NCBI GenBank assembly: GCA_023151185.1
Contig: JAKLJL010000001.1
Coordinates: 868,001-932,000 of the forward strand
Direction: 5' to 3'
Origin: Bacteroidota bacterium
GTDB lineage: Bacteria > Bacteroidota > JABWAT01
DNA: 64,000 bases
A model generated the notes under the pieces. It ran no database searches, was not told the DNA's origin, and saw nothing but the letters and a program-made list of their open reading frames with translations. A program made the translations under genes and the position numbers. Every line of letters begins with the position of its first letter. Within the stretch, counting starts at the first letter, position 1. Positions 51,830-59,898 of the stretch are shown here, in pieces.

Positions 51830-52981
51830 TCATTTCAGCAAAACAACTTTTCCGGTTTTTACCCTTCCGCCCTGCTGAACGGTTATCAGATAAACCCCCG
51901 ATGCTGCCGGTTGCCCTGAATGGGTTCGACCGTCCCAGGTTACCGTCCATTCCTCACCCGAGGGAAGCCCTTCCCGGAGTGTTTTCACTTTCTGCCCGGT
52001 CAGGGTAAAAACTGAAACAGAGACAGGTTCCGGTCCGCCAAACCGAACAGTAAACCTGGTCTCAGGGTTAAACGGATTTGGCCAGGCGGAAGAAAGAGAT
52101 ACTTCTTCAGGCCGGGAATTTCGTCCGGCAACGCCGGTTGAACTGGTTCCGGTAAAACGGGTCATAACTCCCCGGTGATCCGAACAGTAATAAGTCAGAT
52201 AATACGGTTTGTTCATGATGACTTCAGACCCGGTTATCGATAAATCCGAGGTACTTTTCATAAAGATAAAATCAATCCGGGAAGTTGGTCCCTGTGCCGG
52301 AAGGGTATAACCGGTTGCGCCCGGATTGGCGGCTGCGAATGTATCGGTAAAGGGTACAGTGGCCTGCGTCAGTAAGCGGATTGGGGCTGATCCCGGAACG
52401 TCATTGAAATCTCCTGTCAGAATCGTGCCGGATGAGGGATACTGACTTTCCTTCAGGGTGATAAAATCGAGAATCTGATTCACTTCTGCTGACCGGACGG
52501 ACGGGTTCAGATAATCGAGATGAGTATTAAAAAAGTGAATAGTTCCCAGCGGTGTTTCAATCAGATTCCAGACTGCTTTTCTAGGGTAGGCGCCGGTGGC
52601 AAGTGTGATATTGCTTTTCTGTTTAACCGGAAACCGGGTTAAAATACCGATCATTTCCCGAAACTGATCATTCCAGGAAAGATGCGATTGGGTGTAATAG
52701 ACCGACCAGGTTTCGCCGAACCAGGCACTGAGAGAATCTGCTATAAGTTTGGCCTGATTGTCGGATCCTGAAAGGGACACTGCTTCGTTGATTTCCTGCA
52801 GGCCAATGATATCCGGATTCAGGGTTTTGAGGTTTTGAATGGTGTGATACAGCCGTGTATCCGGGTCAGTCCCGGGTTTTCTGCCGGCCAGATTAAAGGA
52901 AACCACCTTGAGAGTATCCTGAGCAGAAACCGGAAGCAGGAAACTTAGGGAAAGGACAAAACAAATCACAAAAATTTTCAA
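51830..52981 (-). CDS. T9SS-exported endonuclease/exonuclease/phosphatase-family protein
   Basis: The 383-residue protein starts at TTG 52981, five bases after GGAGG, with a signal peptide (KIFVICFVLSLSFLLPVSAQ). An EEP hydrolase domain follows with its metal and catalytic motifs: VVSFNLAGRK, IGLQEINE, FNTHLDYLN, LTGDFNDVPGS and SDHRGVMTRF. The tail is a type A sorting domain (SSAWPNPFNPETRFTVRF). Secreted EEP enzymes cleave DNA, RNA or phospholipid headgroups; this one is probably an extracellular nuclease or phosphodiesterase. A longer GTG start at 52996 is possible but loses the ribosome-binding site. A perfect palindrome lies upstream. Confidence 0.9.
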   Translation of the reverse strand: MKIFVICFVLSLSFLLPVSAQDTLKVVSFNLAGRKPGTDPDTRLYHTIQNLKTLNPDIIGLQEINEAVSLSGSDNQAKLIADSLSAWFGETWSVYYTQSHLSWNDQFREMIGILTRFPVKQKSNITLATGAYPRKAVWNLIETPLGTIHFFNTHLDYLNPSVRSAEVNQILDFITLKESQYPSSGTILTGDFNDVPGSAPIRLLTQATVPFTDTFAAANPGATGYTLPAQGPTSRIDFIFMKSTSDLSITGSEVIMNKPYYLTYYCSDHRGVMTRFTGTSSTGVAGRNSRPEEVSLSSAWPNPFNPETRFTVRFGGPEPVSVSVFTLTGQKVKTLREGLPSGEEWTVTWDGRTHSGQPAASGVYLITVQQGGRVKTGKVVLLK

Positions 52982-53008
52982 CGCAGCCTCCGCCACTAAA
53001 AACCGGGA

Positions 53009-53026
53009 TTATTTTCCGGAAAATAA
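53009..53026. promoter_or_regulatory. Perfect 18-bp palindrome upstream of the EEP gene
   Basis: TTATTTTCCGGAAAATAA is a perfect 18-base palindrome, 28 bases upstream of the TTG start of the 52981 gene. No T run follows that would mark a terminator. It sits where an operator would overlap a promoter and may bind a dimeric repressor. Confidence 0.4.
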
Positions 53027-53110
53027 ATAAATCCGGGAAGAGAAAAAACAAAATGGCGCCGGGAGCACTCCGGAATTAACTCTGTTTTTGATAATGTGAC
53101 AGGTCTAAAC

Positions 53111-53140
53111 GAAAGAAAGGGGCCGTAAAGCCCCTTTCTT
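53111..53140 (-). terminator. Intrinsic terminator of the helicase gene
   Basis: Read on the minus strand, AAGAAAGGGGC pairs perfectly with GCCCCTTTCTT (53130-53140 with 53113-53123) around a six-base loop; the descending arm and following bases are T-rich. It starts three bases after the helicase stop. Confidence 0.8.
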
Positions 53141-53143
53141 AAT

Positions 53144-54964
53144 TTATCTGTCCCGTCTTGGTTTTCCTTTATAGCCGCCTCGGTCATGATTCCGTGATCC
53201 GCCGCGTTCCCTGAATTCAGGTTTGAACCGGCTGGCAGGCCCGGTGTCCTTTTTGGCAAATTCAACCTGCAGCGGACGGCCGTTGTATTCGGTTCCCTGA
53301 AAATCTTCAACAACTTTCCGGGCGAATTTCTCGTCAAGTTCGAAAAAGGTAAAGGTCTTTCCGAGATCAATCCTGCCAATTTCAATATTCCGCTTCCGGC
53401 TTACCTCATTGATGATCCCAATGAGATCTTTGGGCGTAAGTCCGTCCATTTTCCCGAGATTAATGAAAACTCTCGAAAATCCCGGTTCAGCACCGGTTGC
53501 ATTTCCGCGGTCGCCATGATCCCGTGAACCCGAAAATTCCCGGTCACCCCGGCCGGAATCCCGGTTAAACCGTCCGCCATCCTGATCACGGGGTGCCTCA
53601 CGGTCAAACCGTTTCCGGTCCGGACGGTCACCCGACTCGATCACATTCAGGTCCTTCATTTTGGAATACCGTTCAAAATACTGGCTGAACTCCATCGAAA
53701 TCATTTTCTTGATCAGGGTTTCCCGGTCGATGTGAAGTAATTTTTCCTGAATGTCAGAAAGGTATGGCGCAATATTTTCTTCCTTGATTTCAACCGTATG
53801 AATTTTGTCAATCAGGGAATGAAGCTGACGGCCCAGAATTTCAGCGCCGGTCGGAACGGGTTTAACCTGAAGACTGGTTTGTACGGTCCGTTCAATTGAC
53901 CGGATTTTGAATTTTTCCTTCAGGTTGATGATCGAGATACAGATTCCGGTTCGTCCTGCACGGCCGGTTCTTCCGGACCGGTGGGTATAAACCTCGACAT
54001 CATCCGGCAGATTGTAATTAATGACGTGAGACAGGTTGTTGACATCAAGACCGCGGGCAGCAACATCGGTTGCAACCAGGATCCGGATGTGACCATCCCG
54101 GAATTTACCCATCACATAATCCCGCTGTGATTGCGAAAGATCTCCGTGAAGGGCTTCGGCATTATATCCGTCTTTTCTGAGTTTATCCGAAATATCCTGG
54201 GTTTCAATCCGGGTTCTGCAAAAAACGATACCATAAATATCCGGGTTGGAATCGGCGATCCGTTTCACAACTTCATACCGGTCTTTTTCGTGGATCAGAT
54301 GCACGATATGCTGGATGGTTGAGGAGCCCGAGTTTTTCTTCCCGACCGTAATTTCAGTCGGTTTTTTCATATAGTTCGAGGCAATCCGGGCAACATCAGG
54401 CTGCATGGTTGCCGAAAAAAGAAGAGTATTTCTTTCTGACGGGACGTTTTCCAGAATCGCATCAAGTTCTTCCCGGAATCCCATATTCAGCATTTCATCT
54501 GCTTCATCAAGGACCAGATACTCTACCTTCGAAAAATCAACGACTTTCCGGTTGATCAGATCCAGCATACGGCCGGGTGTGGCAACCACAATCTGAACGC
54601 CGGATTTAATGGCCCTGATCTGCCGGTCAATCGGGGCGCCGCCATAAACGGCAATCAGGGAAACTCCCGGAAGGTATTTGGAGAAAGATTCCAGGTCACG
54701 GGTAATCTGAAGGGCCAGTTCACGGGTCGGACTGAGAATCAGGGCCTGTGGCAGCCGGCTTTTTGGATTGATAAAATTAAGAATCGGAAGACCGAAGGCA
54801 GCAGTTTTTCCGGTTCCGGTCTGGGCAAGGCCCACAACATCTCCCGGCGTATTCAGCAGGTGAGGAATCATTTTTTCCTGAATCGGGGTCGGTGTTTCGA
54901 ATCCCAGTTCAGAAATAGCACGCAAAATAGCCTCGTTGAGGCCGAACGATTGAAAGTCAGACAT
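53144..54964 (-). CDS. DEAD-box RNA helicase with DbpA-type RNA-binding domain
   Basis: The 606-residue protein has the full DEAD-box set: Q motif (FETPTPIQEKM), AQTGTGKT (about 46-53), PTRELALQ, ATPGRMLD, LDEADEML, LFSATM, IVFCRTR, LVATDVAARGLDV and HRSGRTGRAGR. A helical CsdA-like middle region and an arginine/glycine/aspartate-rich linker (about 455-500) lead to a DbpA-type RNA-binding domain (VFINLGKMDGLTPKDLIGII) and a basic RGG-like tail. It unwinds RNA in ribosome assembly or mRNA decay, and homologues are cold-induced. The downstream terminator makes it a single-gene unit. Confidence 0.95.
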   Translation of the reverse strand: MSDFQSFGLNEAILRAISELGFETPTPIQEKMIPHLLNTPGDVVGLAQTGTGKTAAFGLPILNFINPKSRLPQALILSPTRELALQITRDLESFSKYLPGVSLIAVYGGAPIDRQIRAIKSGVQIVVATPGRMLDLINRKVVDFSKVEYLVLDEADEMLNMGFREELDAILENVPSERNTLLFSATMQPDVARIASNYMKKPTEITVGKKNSGSSTIQHIVHLIHEKDRYEVVKRIADSNPDIYGIVFCRTRIETQDISDKLRKDGYNAEALHGDLSQSQRDYVMGKFRDGHIRILVATDVAARGLDVNNLSHVINYNLPDDVEVYTHRSGRTGRAGRTGICISIINLKEKFKIRSIERTVQTSLQVKPVPTGAEILGRQLHSLIDKIHTVEIKEENIAPYLSDIQEKLLHIDRETLIKKMISMEFSQYFERYSKMKDLNVIESGDRPDRKRFDREAPRDQDGGRFNRDSGRGDREFSGSRDHGDRGNATGAEPGFSRVFINLGKMDGLTPKDLIGIINEVSRKRNIEIGRIDLGKTFTFFELDEKFARKVVEDFQGTEYNGRPLQVEFAKKDTGPASRFKPEFRERGGSRNHDRGGYKGKPRRDR

Positions 54965-55134
54965 TATTTTCCCTATGAGTTATGACGGTGCCGGAATTTG
55001 CTCTCCGCAATCAATTCATCTAACCAGACACCGGATAACAGCAACAACAGACGGTTGCAAGGGCAGGGCGGGCGAATTCGTAGCACAATGTGAAGTACAA
55101 AGGTACTGAATTCTTTCCTGAATTCCTAACTTCT

Positions 55135-55665
55135 TTAATTCAGCTCTGTATCAATCAGTTTTCTGATACTATTGTTTACGGGATTATACTCAATCCGTAA
55201 CGGGCCGATTTGAACCAGTTTTGCCGAAATGGGCGCATAGAGAAGGTCAATATCCCCAATTTTTGAAATCTTTCCGGACCTGAAATCATATTCAATTCCA
55301 GTTTGACCAATGGAAATCACCCGTCCGGTGCGGTAATCGTAAGACAGCTCAACCTGACCAACCACCTCCGGCTTATGTACACTACGGTTTATCCGTTCCA
55401 CCATCCGGATGGCACCTTTAAACGAAAATACCCAGGAGGGCAGGGGTTGATTCATAAACAGAAAGTAGTCCTCATACAGGTCGAGAATTTCCAAAATCTC
55501 TGATCGTTCGGGATAGGAAGGGTATCTTTCCACAGGCGGGGAATTCTGATATCCCGGATTCACTATTTTTCCCCGGGTTCCAGTCTTTTCGGATCCGGTT
55601 ATCTGTGAGTCTGCCGGCTTGACGGTGAACATCAGGATGAATAAAAGAAGAGTCAGGAGCTTCAT
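55135..55665 (-). CDS. Small secreted protein with beta-strand repeats
   Basis: From the ATG at 55665 the product is 176 residues, with a signal peptide (KLLTLLLFILMFTVKPADS) and no known domain. The C-terminal half holds tandem strand-turn-strand units of similar form (LSYDYRTGRVISIGQT, GIEYDFRSGKISKIGD, DLLYAPISAKLVQIGP, RIEYNPVNNSIRKLID), resembling a small beta-meander or solenoid. A TATCTTTG element on the minus strand (55693-55700) is a plausible -7 box, but I see no good -33 partner. A start 16 codons upstream is possible. Function unknown. Confidence 0.72.
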   Translation of the reverse strand: MKLLTLLLFILMFTVKPADSQITGSEKTGTRGKIVNPGYQNSPPVERYPSYPERSEILEILDLYEDYFLFMNQPLPSWVFSFKGAIRMVERINRSVHKPEVVGQVELSYDYRTGRVISIGQTGIEYDFRSGKISKIGDIDLLYAPISAKLVQIGPLRIEYNPVNNSIRKLIDTELN

Positions 55666-55787
55666 TGGGTTAGCCTTCACGGGTTTGTTCTGCAAAGATA
55701 AAATCAAATTCACCTTTGTTCCGGCGTTGCTATCAGCAAAAAATTTCCGGACATTTGCAAACTCAAATTTTAAATCAAGAGATTGTT

Positions 55788-56495
55788 ATGGGCCGGATAT
55801 TTGAAAAACGGAAACACACCATGTTTGCCCGGTTTGACCGGATGGCAAAGGCGTTTACCAAAATCGGAAAAGAAATTGCAATTGCGGTAAAAGCCGGCGG
55901 ACCTGATCCGGATAATAATCCGCGACTCCGGATTGCCATTCAGAATGCCAAAGGCGTGAATATGCCGAAAGACCGGGTTGAAGCAGCCATTAAACGGGCA
56001 GTTTCCCGGGATAAGGAAAATTTTGAAGAAGCAACCTATGAGGCATACGGCCCCCATGGAGTGGCTATTTTTGTCGAAACCGCAACAGACAATACAACCC
56101 GGACCGTTGCCAATGTGCGGATGCATCTGAACCGTCATGGCAGGACACTTGCCACAACCGGTGCTCTGGAATCCATTTTCAGCCGTAAAGGTGTATTCAA
56201 AATCAATCCGGAAGGTCTTGACCTCGATTCCCTCGAACTGGAACTGATCGATGCAGGTCTGGAAGAAATGCAGCGTGAAGAAGAAACAGTTTTTCTCTAT
56301 ACGGCTTTTTCTGATTTCGGAAATATGCAGAAAGCACTTGAAGCAAGAAAAATAAATGTGATATCATCTGAACTTCAGAGGATTCCGAACTTGTATGTAG
56401 ATTGTACCGAAGAACAGGAAAAGGAAGTTCTCGATCTGGTCGAAGACCTCGAAAGTGATGATGACGTTCAAAACGTCTACCATAATCTGAAGTAA
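55788..56495 (+). CDS. yebC: YebC/PmpR-family protein
   Basis: The ATG at 55788 gives 235 residues beginning MGRIFEKRKHTMFARFDRMA, followed by PRLRIAIQNAKGVNMPKDRV, EAYGPHGVAIFVETATDN and TRTVANVRMHLNRHG, the YebC/TACO1 signature. Members were called transcription regulators; recent work on the family ties YebC proteins to resolving ribosome stalls at proline-rich stretches. The family usually begins MAGHSKWANIK; the GRIFEKRKHTMFARF opening is the variant form seen in Bacteroidota. The frame is open 24 codons upstream but that part is not conserved. Confidence 0.93.
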   Translation: MGRIFEKRKHTMFARFDRMAKAFTKIGKEIAIAVKAGGPDPDNNPRLRIAIQNAKGVNMPKDRVEAAIKRAVSRDKENFEEATYEAYGPHGVAIFVETATDNTTRTVANVRMHLNRHGRTLATTGALESIFSRKGVFKINPEGLDLDSLELELIDAGLEEMQREEETVFLYTAFSDFGNMQKALEARKINVISSELQRIPNLYVDCTEEQEKEVLDLVEDLESDDDVQNVYHNLK

Positions 56496-56544
56496 CCCCA
56501 TGGACTGTGATTTCAACGCCGGAATCACGGTTTTCTGACTCTCA

Positions 56545-57267
56545 ATGAAAGTTTACTGGACACGGCAGCATGGTGCCTGGATAACCATGATCGTTAGCTG
56601 GGCTTATGCTGCAAGTGTGATTTCACCGCTGCCTGTTTTCTTTTGGATTTTATTGCCCTGGTCCCTTGCCGGAATCAACTTTACTGAATTAGCCTCACTC
56701 GCCTGGAAATCCGGATTCAGCCGGATTAAAAAAGAGCTTGTTTTTTTCGTTCTTTACGGTTTGATCTCGGTTTCCGGATTGCTTTTTCTGATTGGTTCTC
56801 TGCGGGAACCCTGGATTTTTGCCCTCATTGCCTTTGGGTACTTCACTCTTCTGGCGGGTCTTTTTGCCCTTCGCCTTCAAAAATCTTTAGTCGGGGAATG
56901 GCTTGTTTTTTCTGCCATAACCCTGATCCCGTTTTTGGGTTCTTCCTGGATCTCTGCCGGTAAATGGTCAGTCCTTTTGATACACTGGCTGCCCGCATTG
57001 CTTTATTTCTGCCTGACCCCGGTTCTTCTGAAGGTCAGAACAAATGAACTCAGTAAGTGGGGAATTATTCCCTATCTGGTTCTGGCAACCTGGATTCTTC
57101 TATCAGGCGACTCTCTGACCGGACATGCTGCTGCCGGTTTCATCCTGGCGAAAGGCGTCTGGGTTTTCCTTGCCGGTGACAGGTTCCGCCGGATTAAAAT
57201 CAGGACGATTGGCTGGATAGAAACTCTCTTTTCAGCCCTTTTTCTTCTGTTTTCCTTTTTTGCCTGA
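56545..57267 (+). CDS. YwiC-like integral membrane protein
   Basis: The 240-residue protein has about eight hydrophobic helices and begins KVYWTRQHGAWITMIVSWAY, the HGAW signature of the YwiC family. The function of this family is unknown. There is no signal peptide beyond the first helix. It sits 49 bases after yebC and 54 bases before the glutathione peroxidase gene on the same strand, so it may belong to either unit or be transcribed alone. Confidence 0.82.
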   Translation: MKVYWTRQHGAWITMIVSWAYAASVISPLPVFFWILLPWSLAGINFTELASLAWKSGFSRIKKELVFFVLYGLISVSGLLFLIGSLREPWIFALIAFGYFTLLAGLFALRLQKSLVGEWLVFSAITLIPFLGSSWISAGKWSVLLIHWLPALLYFCLTPVLLKVRTNELSKWGIIPYLVLATWILLSGDSLTGHAAAGFILAKGVWVFLAGDRFRRIKIRTIGWIETLFSALFLLFSFFA

Positions 57268-57321
57268 CCCCTCCGAAACCTTCCTGCCGTCTTTCTTGTT
57301 CACGCTTTTAAATCAGGAGAA

Positions 57322-57852
57322 ATGATGGTAAACTTACTTTTGACAGGATTGATGATGATACTGGCTCCAGCCTCAATTTACGACTTTACCGCCGAAACCA
57401 TCGACGGAAAACTTCAGCCGCTTTCTGAGTACAAAGGCAAGGTGATTCTGGTGGTCAATGTTGCATCCAAATGCGGGTATACCGGGCAATATGAAGATCT
57501 GGAAGCCCTTTATCAGAAGTACAAGGATAAAGGAGTGGTTATTCTGGGATTTCCTGCGAATAATTTTGGTGGTCAGGAACCCGGATCAAACAAGGAAATT
57601 AAACAATTCTGCACATCCAGATATAACGTAACCTTCCCGATGTTTGCTAAGGTTTCTGTAAAAGGGGAAGATCAGCACAGTCTGTTCAGATACCTCACCA
57701 CACAGGAAAATCCTGATTTTACCGGTGACATCCGCTGGAATTTTGAGAAATTCCTTATCGGGCAAAACGGCAAGTTACTTCACCGGTACCGTTCCGGGGC
57801 CGATCCGCTTGATGATGATATCGAGAAAGATATAAGTGAGGCCCTTAAATAA
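57322..57852 (+). CDS. Glutathione peroxidase-family thiol peroxidase (secreted or membrane-anchored)
   Basis: The 176-residue protein has the thioredoxin-fold peroxidase motifs: NVASKCGYTGQY with peroxidatic Cys51 (Cys, not selenocysteine), GFPANNFGGQEPG with the active-site Gln, and IRWNFEKFLI with the Trp/Asn pair. In bacteria such Cys enzymes usually take electrons from thioredoxin and reduce hydrogen and lipid hydroperoxides. The first 17 residues (MVNLLLTGLMMILAPAS) are hydrophobic and look like a signal peptide, so it is probably periplasmic. AGGAG precedes the start. Confidence 0.92.
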   Translation: MMVNLLLTGLMMILAPASIYDFTAETIDGKLQPLSEYKGKVILVVNVASKCGYTGQYEDLEALYQKYKDKGVVILGFPANNFGGQEPGSNKEIKQFCTSRYNVTFPMFAKVSVKGEDQHSLFRYLTTQENPDFTGDIRWNFEKFLIGQNGKLLHRYRSGADPLDDDIEKDISEALK

Positions 57853-57888
57853 GACTTGCCTGACCCAAACTGTGGCCTTCGGCCGGCC

Positions 57889-59898
57889 TTACTTCAATAT
57901 TACCAGTTTGGATACTGAAGATTCATCCGGGTGGGTTACCCGGATGAAGTAAACTCCGGATGAAAGTCCTGGAAGTGATAAGTCCTGAAATCCGGTCTGG
58001 TTGCCAGCCTGAGAAAAGACCAGTTGACCGGTTACAGAGAACAGGTCAATTTTCCTGATTTCGGCGGTTGCAAAAACCGTAAACTGTCCGGTTGAAGGAT
58101 TAGGGAACGCAAAGTTTTTAGTTTTTATTGCCGGTCTGTCCGGTTCTGGCAGTCTGCTCTTTAACAGAATCAGTCCACCCCGACGGCATCCGGCAATCAT
58201 GAGCAGGGAATCATCAGAAACCGGGATGAACCCACCGGGCGCCAAACCGGGAATGCCTGTCTCCTGTTCTGAATCAAGCTGAAATTCAGGAAAACGTCCA
58301 GACTGCCTCTTTGCTTTCCAGCTTGAAAGAGTTCCGTCATCAGATCCTGCTGCAAGGCAGACTTCCTGCCTGCCTGAATTAAAATAAACCGACGGAGAGA
58401 CCGGCACCTGTCCTGCTTCAAGGAGTTGCCTCAAGGTAAAAGTGGGTGTTCTTCCCGTAAGTTGAGTTTCATAAATCCGGATGGTCCCCGATCCGGTTCC
58501 AACCACAAGATCCTCATCTGCATCGCCATCAAGATCAAAGAAAAACGGAGTCAGCCGGTTACCGGCATCCGGGTCCAATTTCCAGCCTGGTTCAGGAACA
58601 AGTACAGGATTTTGCAGCGTTCCGGTGTTCGAGTAAAAACTGAGTCCGTCAGAAAGGCTCCCGATGGCCAGTTCAGCTTTTCCGTTATGATCCAAATCCG
58701 AAATGGCAGGCGAAATTTCGTAAACAGGCTGCGAGAATCCCCACCGGTTTGAATTCAGGGAATAATTGCCGGTGTCGTCCGGAAGAAAAAGGGATAAAAA
58801 TCCGTCCTGCGACCCAGCCAGTACCGGCGGGAAAGCCGAATTTGAAAACCGGTAAAGGACCGGTTTGGAATTCCGGCCCAAATCAGGGGTTGAAAGATAA
58901 TTCCGGGTTTCAAGGATAAATTCCGGGTTTTCTGCAGGTCCGTCATTCCGGTAATACCAAAATGAATTTGAAGAAACAGTCGGGAGGTTGACCCCGACAA
59001 ACAGTTCAGTTTGCCCCCCGCTGGTCCGGAAAACAACCTGATTATATCCTGGTGTTTCAATCGGGTCGGATTCCGGGAAGGGAGCGTTCAGGTATTCAAA
59101 TTCCGGATTCCCGGCCGGACCTCTGTTCATAAACAGGTAAATGCCGTTACTTAGAAAATCCCCGAAAAAAATATCCTCCAGTCCGTCCCGGTTCAGGTCA
59201 AAGAACTGAACTGCCGAAGCACCATGCTGCGGGTTGACGGCCTTCAGATGGTTCTGTCCCGGCGAAACAATGACGGTATCCTGCAGAACATAGATCCCGC
59301 CGAAACTGGTACTCCGGAAAGAAAATTCAGGAACTGAAACAGTTCCTGTGTTTTCATAAAATAAAATGGTTCCTTCGGGCATTCCTGCGAAAAAATCCTG
59401 ATCGCCGTCCCGGTCAAAATCAGAAAGACACGGTTGGCTCAGGCCATCTGTAACAATCGGGGCCTGATCCGCAGCCGGCAGCGATTCGGGTTCACCAAAC
59501 GGTTCATCAGGATTTCCGGTGTGCTTCCACCAGACAGTTTGTCCTTCATTTCCTTTTGAAATTAAATCCGGGCGGCTATCCTCATTCAGATCTTTCAATA
59601 AAAACCAGGATGAAATCCGGGAGCTTAAAAAACCGGCGGAATTGATATAACGCTTTATGGACCCGTTTGTCTTCAGATAAATCACTTCATTCTGATTGTC
59701 AAGCAGAATCAGGTCGTCAAATCCATCCAGATTCAGATCGGCAAACTGAAACCTCGGGGTGTTGATTCCGCCCAGGAAAGGGTAGTCAAAGGTGACCCCA
59801 TCTGCTGAAACGGAAGTCCAGGTCCAGACCTGTTCCCAGGGCTGAGCAAAAGTTGCGGCAAAGTTTAACAAAACAGCAATGGTTAATCCGGTTTTCAT
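57889..59898 (-). CDS. T9SS-exported FG-GAP/VCBS repeat protein
   Basis: The 669-residue protein has a signal peptide (KTGLTIAVLLNFAATFAQ) and repeated FG-GAP/VCBS-type calcium-binding motifs: FADLNLDGFDDLILLDNQ, LKDLNEDSRPDLIS, LSDFDRDGDQDFFAG, FFDLNRDGLEDIFFGD, ISDLDHNGKAELAIG and FFDLDGDADEDLVVG. These build an integrin-alpha-like propeller. The C-terminus is a T9SS sorting domain of a variant kind (NFAFPNPSTGQFTVFA), closer to the Bacteroidetes 'YPNPxxG' form than to PNPFNP. Third gene of the reverse-strand operon, overlapping the lipoprotein gene by four bases. Confidence 0.9.
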   Translation of the reverse strand: MKTGLTIAVLLNFAATFAQPWEQVWTWTSVSADGVTFDYPFLGGINTPRFQFADLNLDGFDDLILLDNQNEVIYLKTNGSIKRYINSAGFLSSRISSWFLLKDLNEDSRPDLISKGNEGQTVWWKHTGNPDEPFGEPESLPAADQAPIVTDGLSQPCLSDFDRDGDQDFFAGMPEGTILFYENTGTVSVPEFSFRSTSFGGIYVLQDTVIVSPGQNHLKAVNPQHGASAVQFFDLNRDGLEDIFFGDFLSNGIYLFMNRGPAGNPEFEYLNAPFPESDPIETPGYNQVVFRTSGGQTELFVGVNLPTVSSNSFWYYRNDGPAENPEFILETRNYLSTPDLGRNSKPVLYRFSNSAFPPVLAGSQDGFLSLFLPDDTGNYSLNSNRWGFSQPVYEISPAISDLDHNGKAELAIGSLSDGLSFYSNTGTLQNPVLVPEPGWKLDPDAGNRLTPFFFDLDGDADEDLVVGTGSGTIRIYETQLTGRTPTFTLRQLLEAGQVPVSPSVYFNSGRQEVCLAAGSDDGTLSSWKAKRQSGRFPEFQLDSEQETGIPGLAPGGFIPVSDDSLLMIAGCRRGGLILLKSRLPEPDRPAIKTKNFAFPNPSTGQFTVFATAEIRKIDLFSVTGQLVFSQAGNQTGFQDLSLPGLSSGVYFIRVTHPDESSVSKLVILK

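Noticed and set aside
57472-57474. Selenocysteine in the glutathione peroxidase
   Set aside because: The catalytic codon is TGC (Cys), not TGA.
57865-57888. GGCC-rich hairpin between the peroxidase and the FG-GAP gene
   Set aside because: The stem is only about four base pairs and lacks a T run, too weak to call a terminator.
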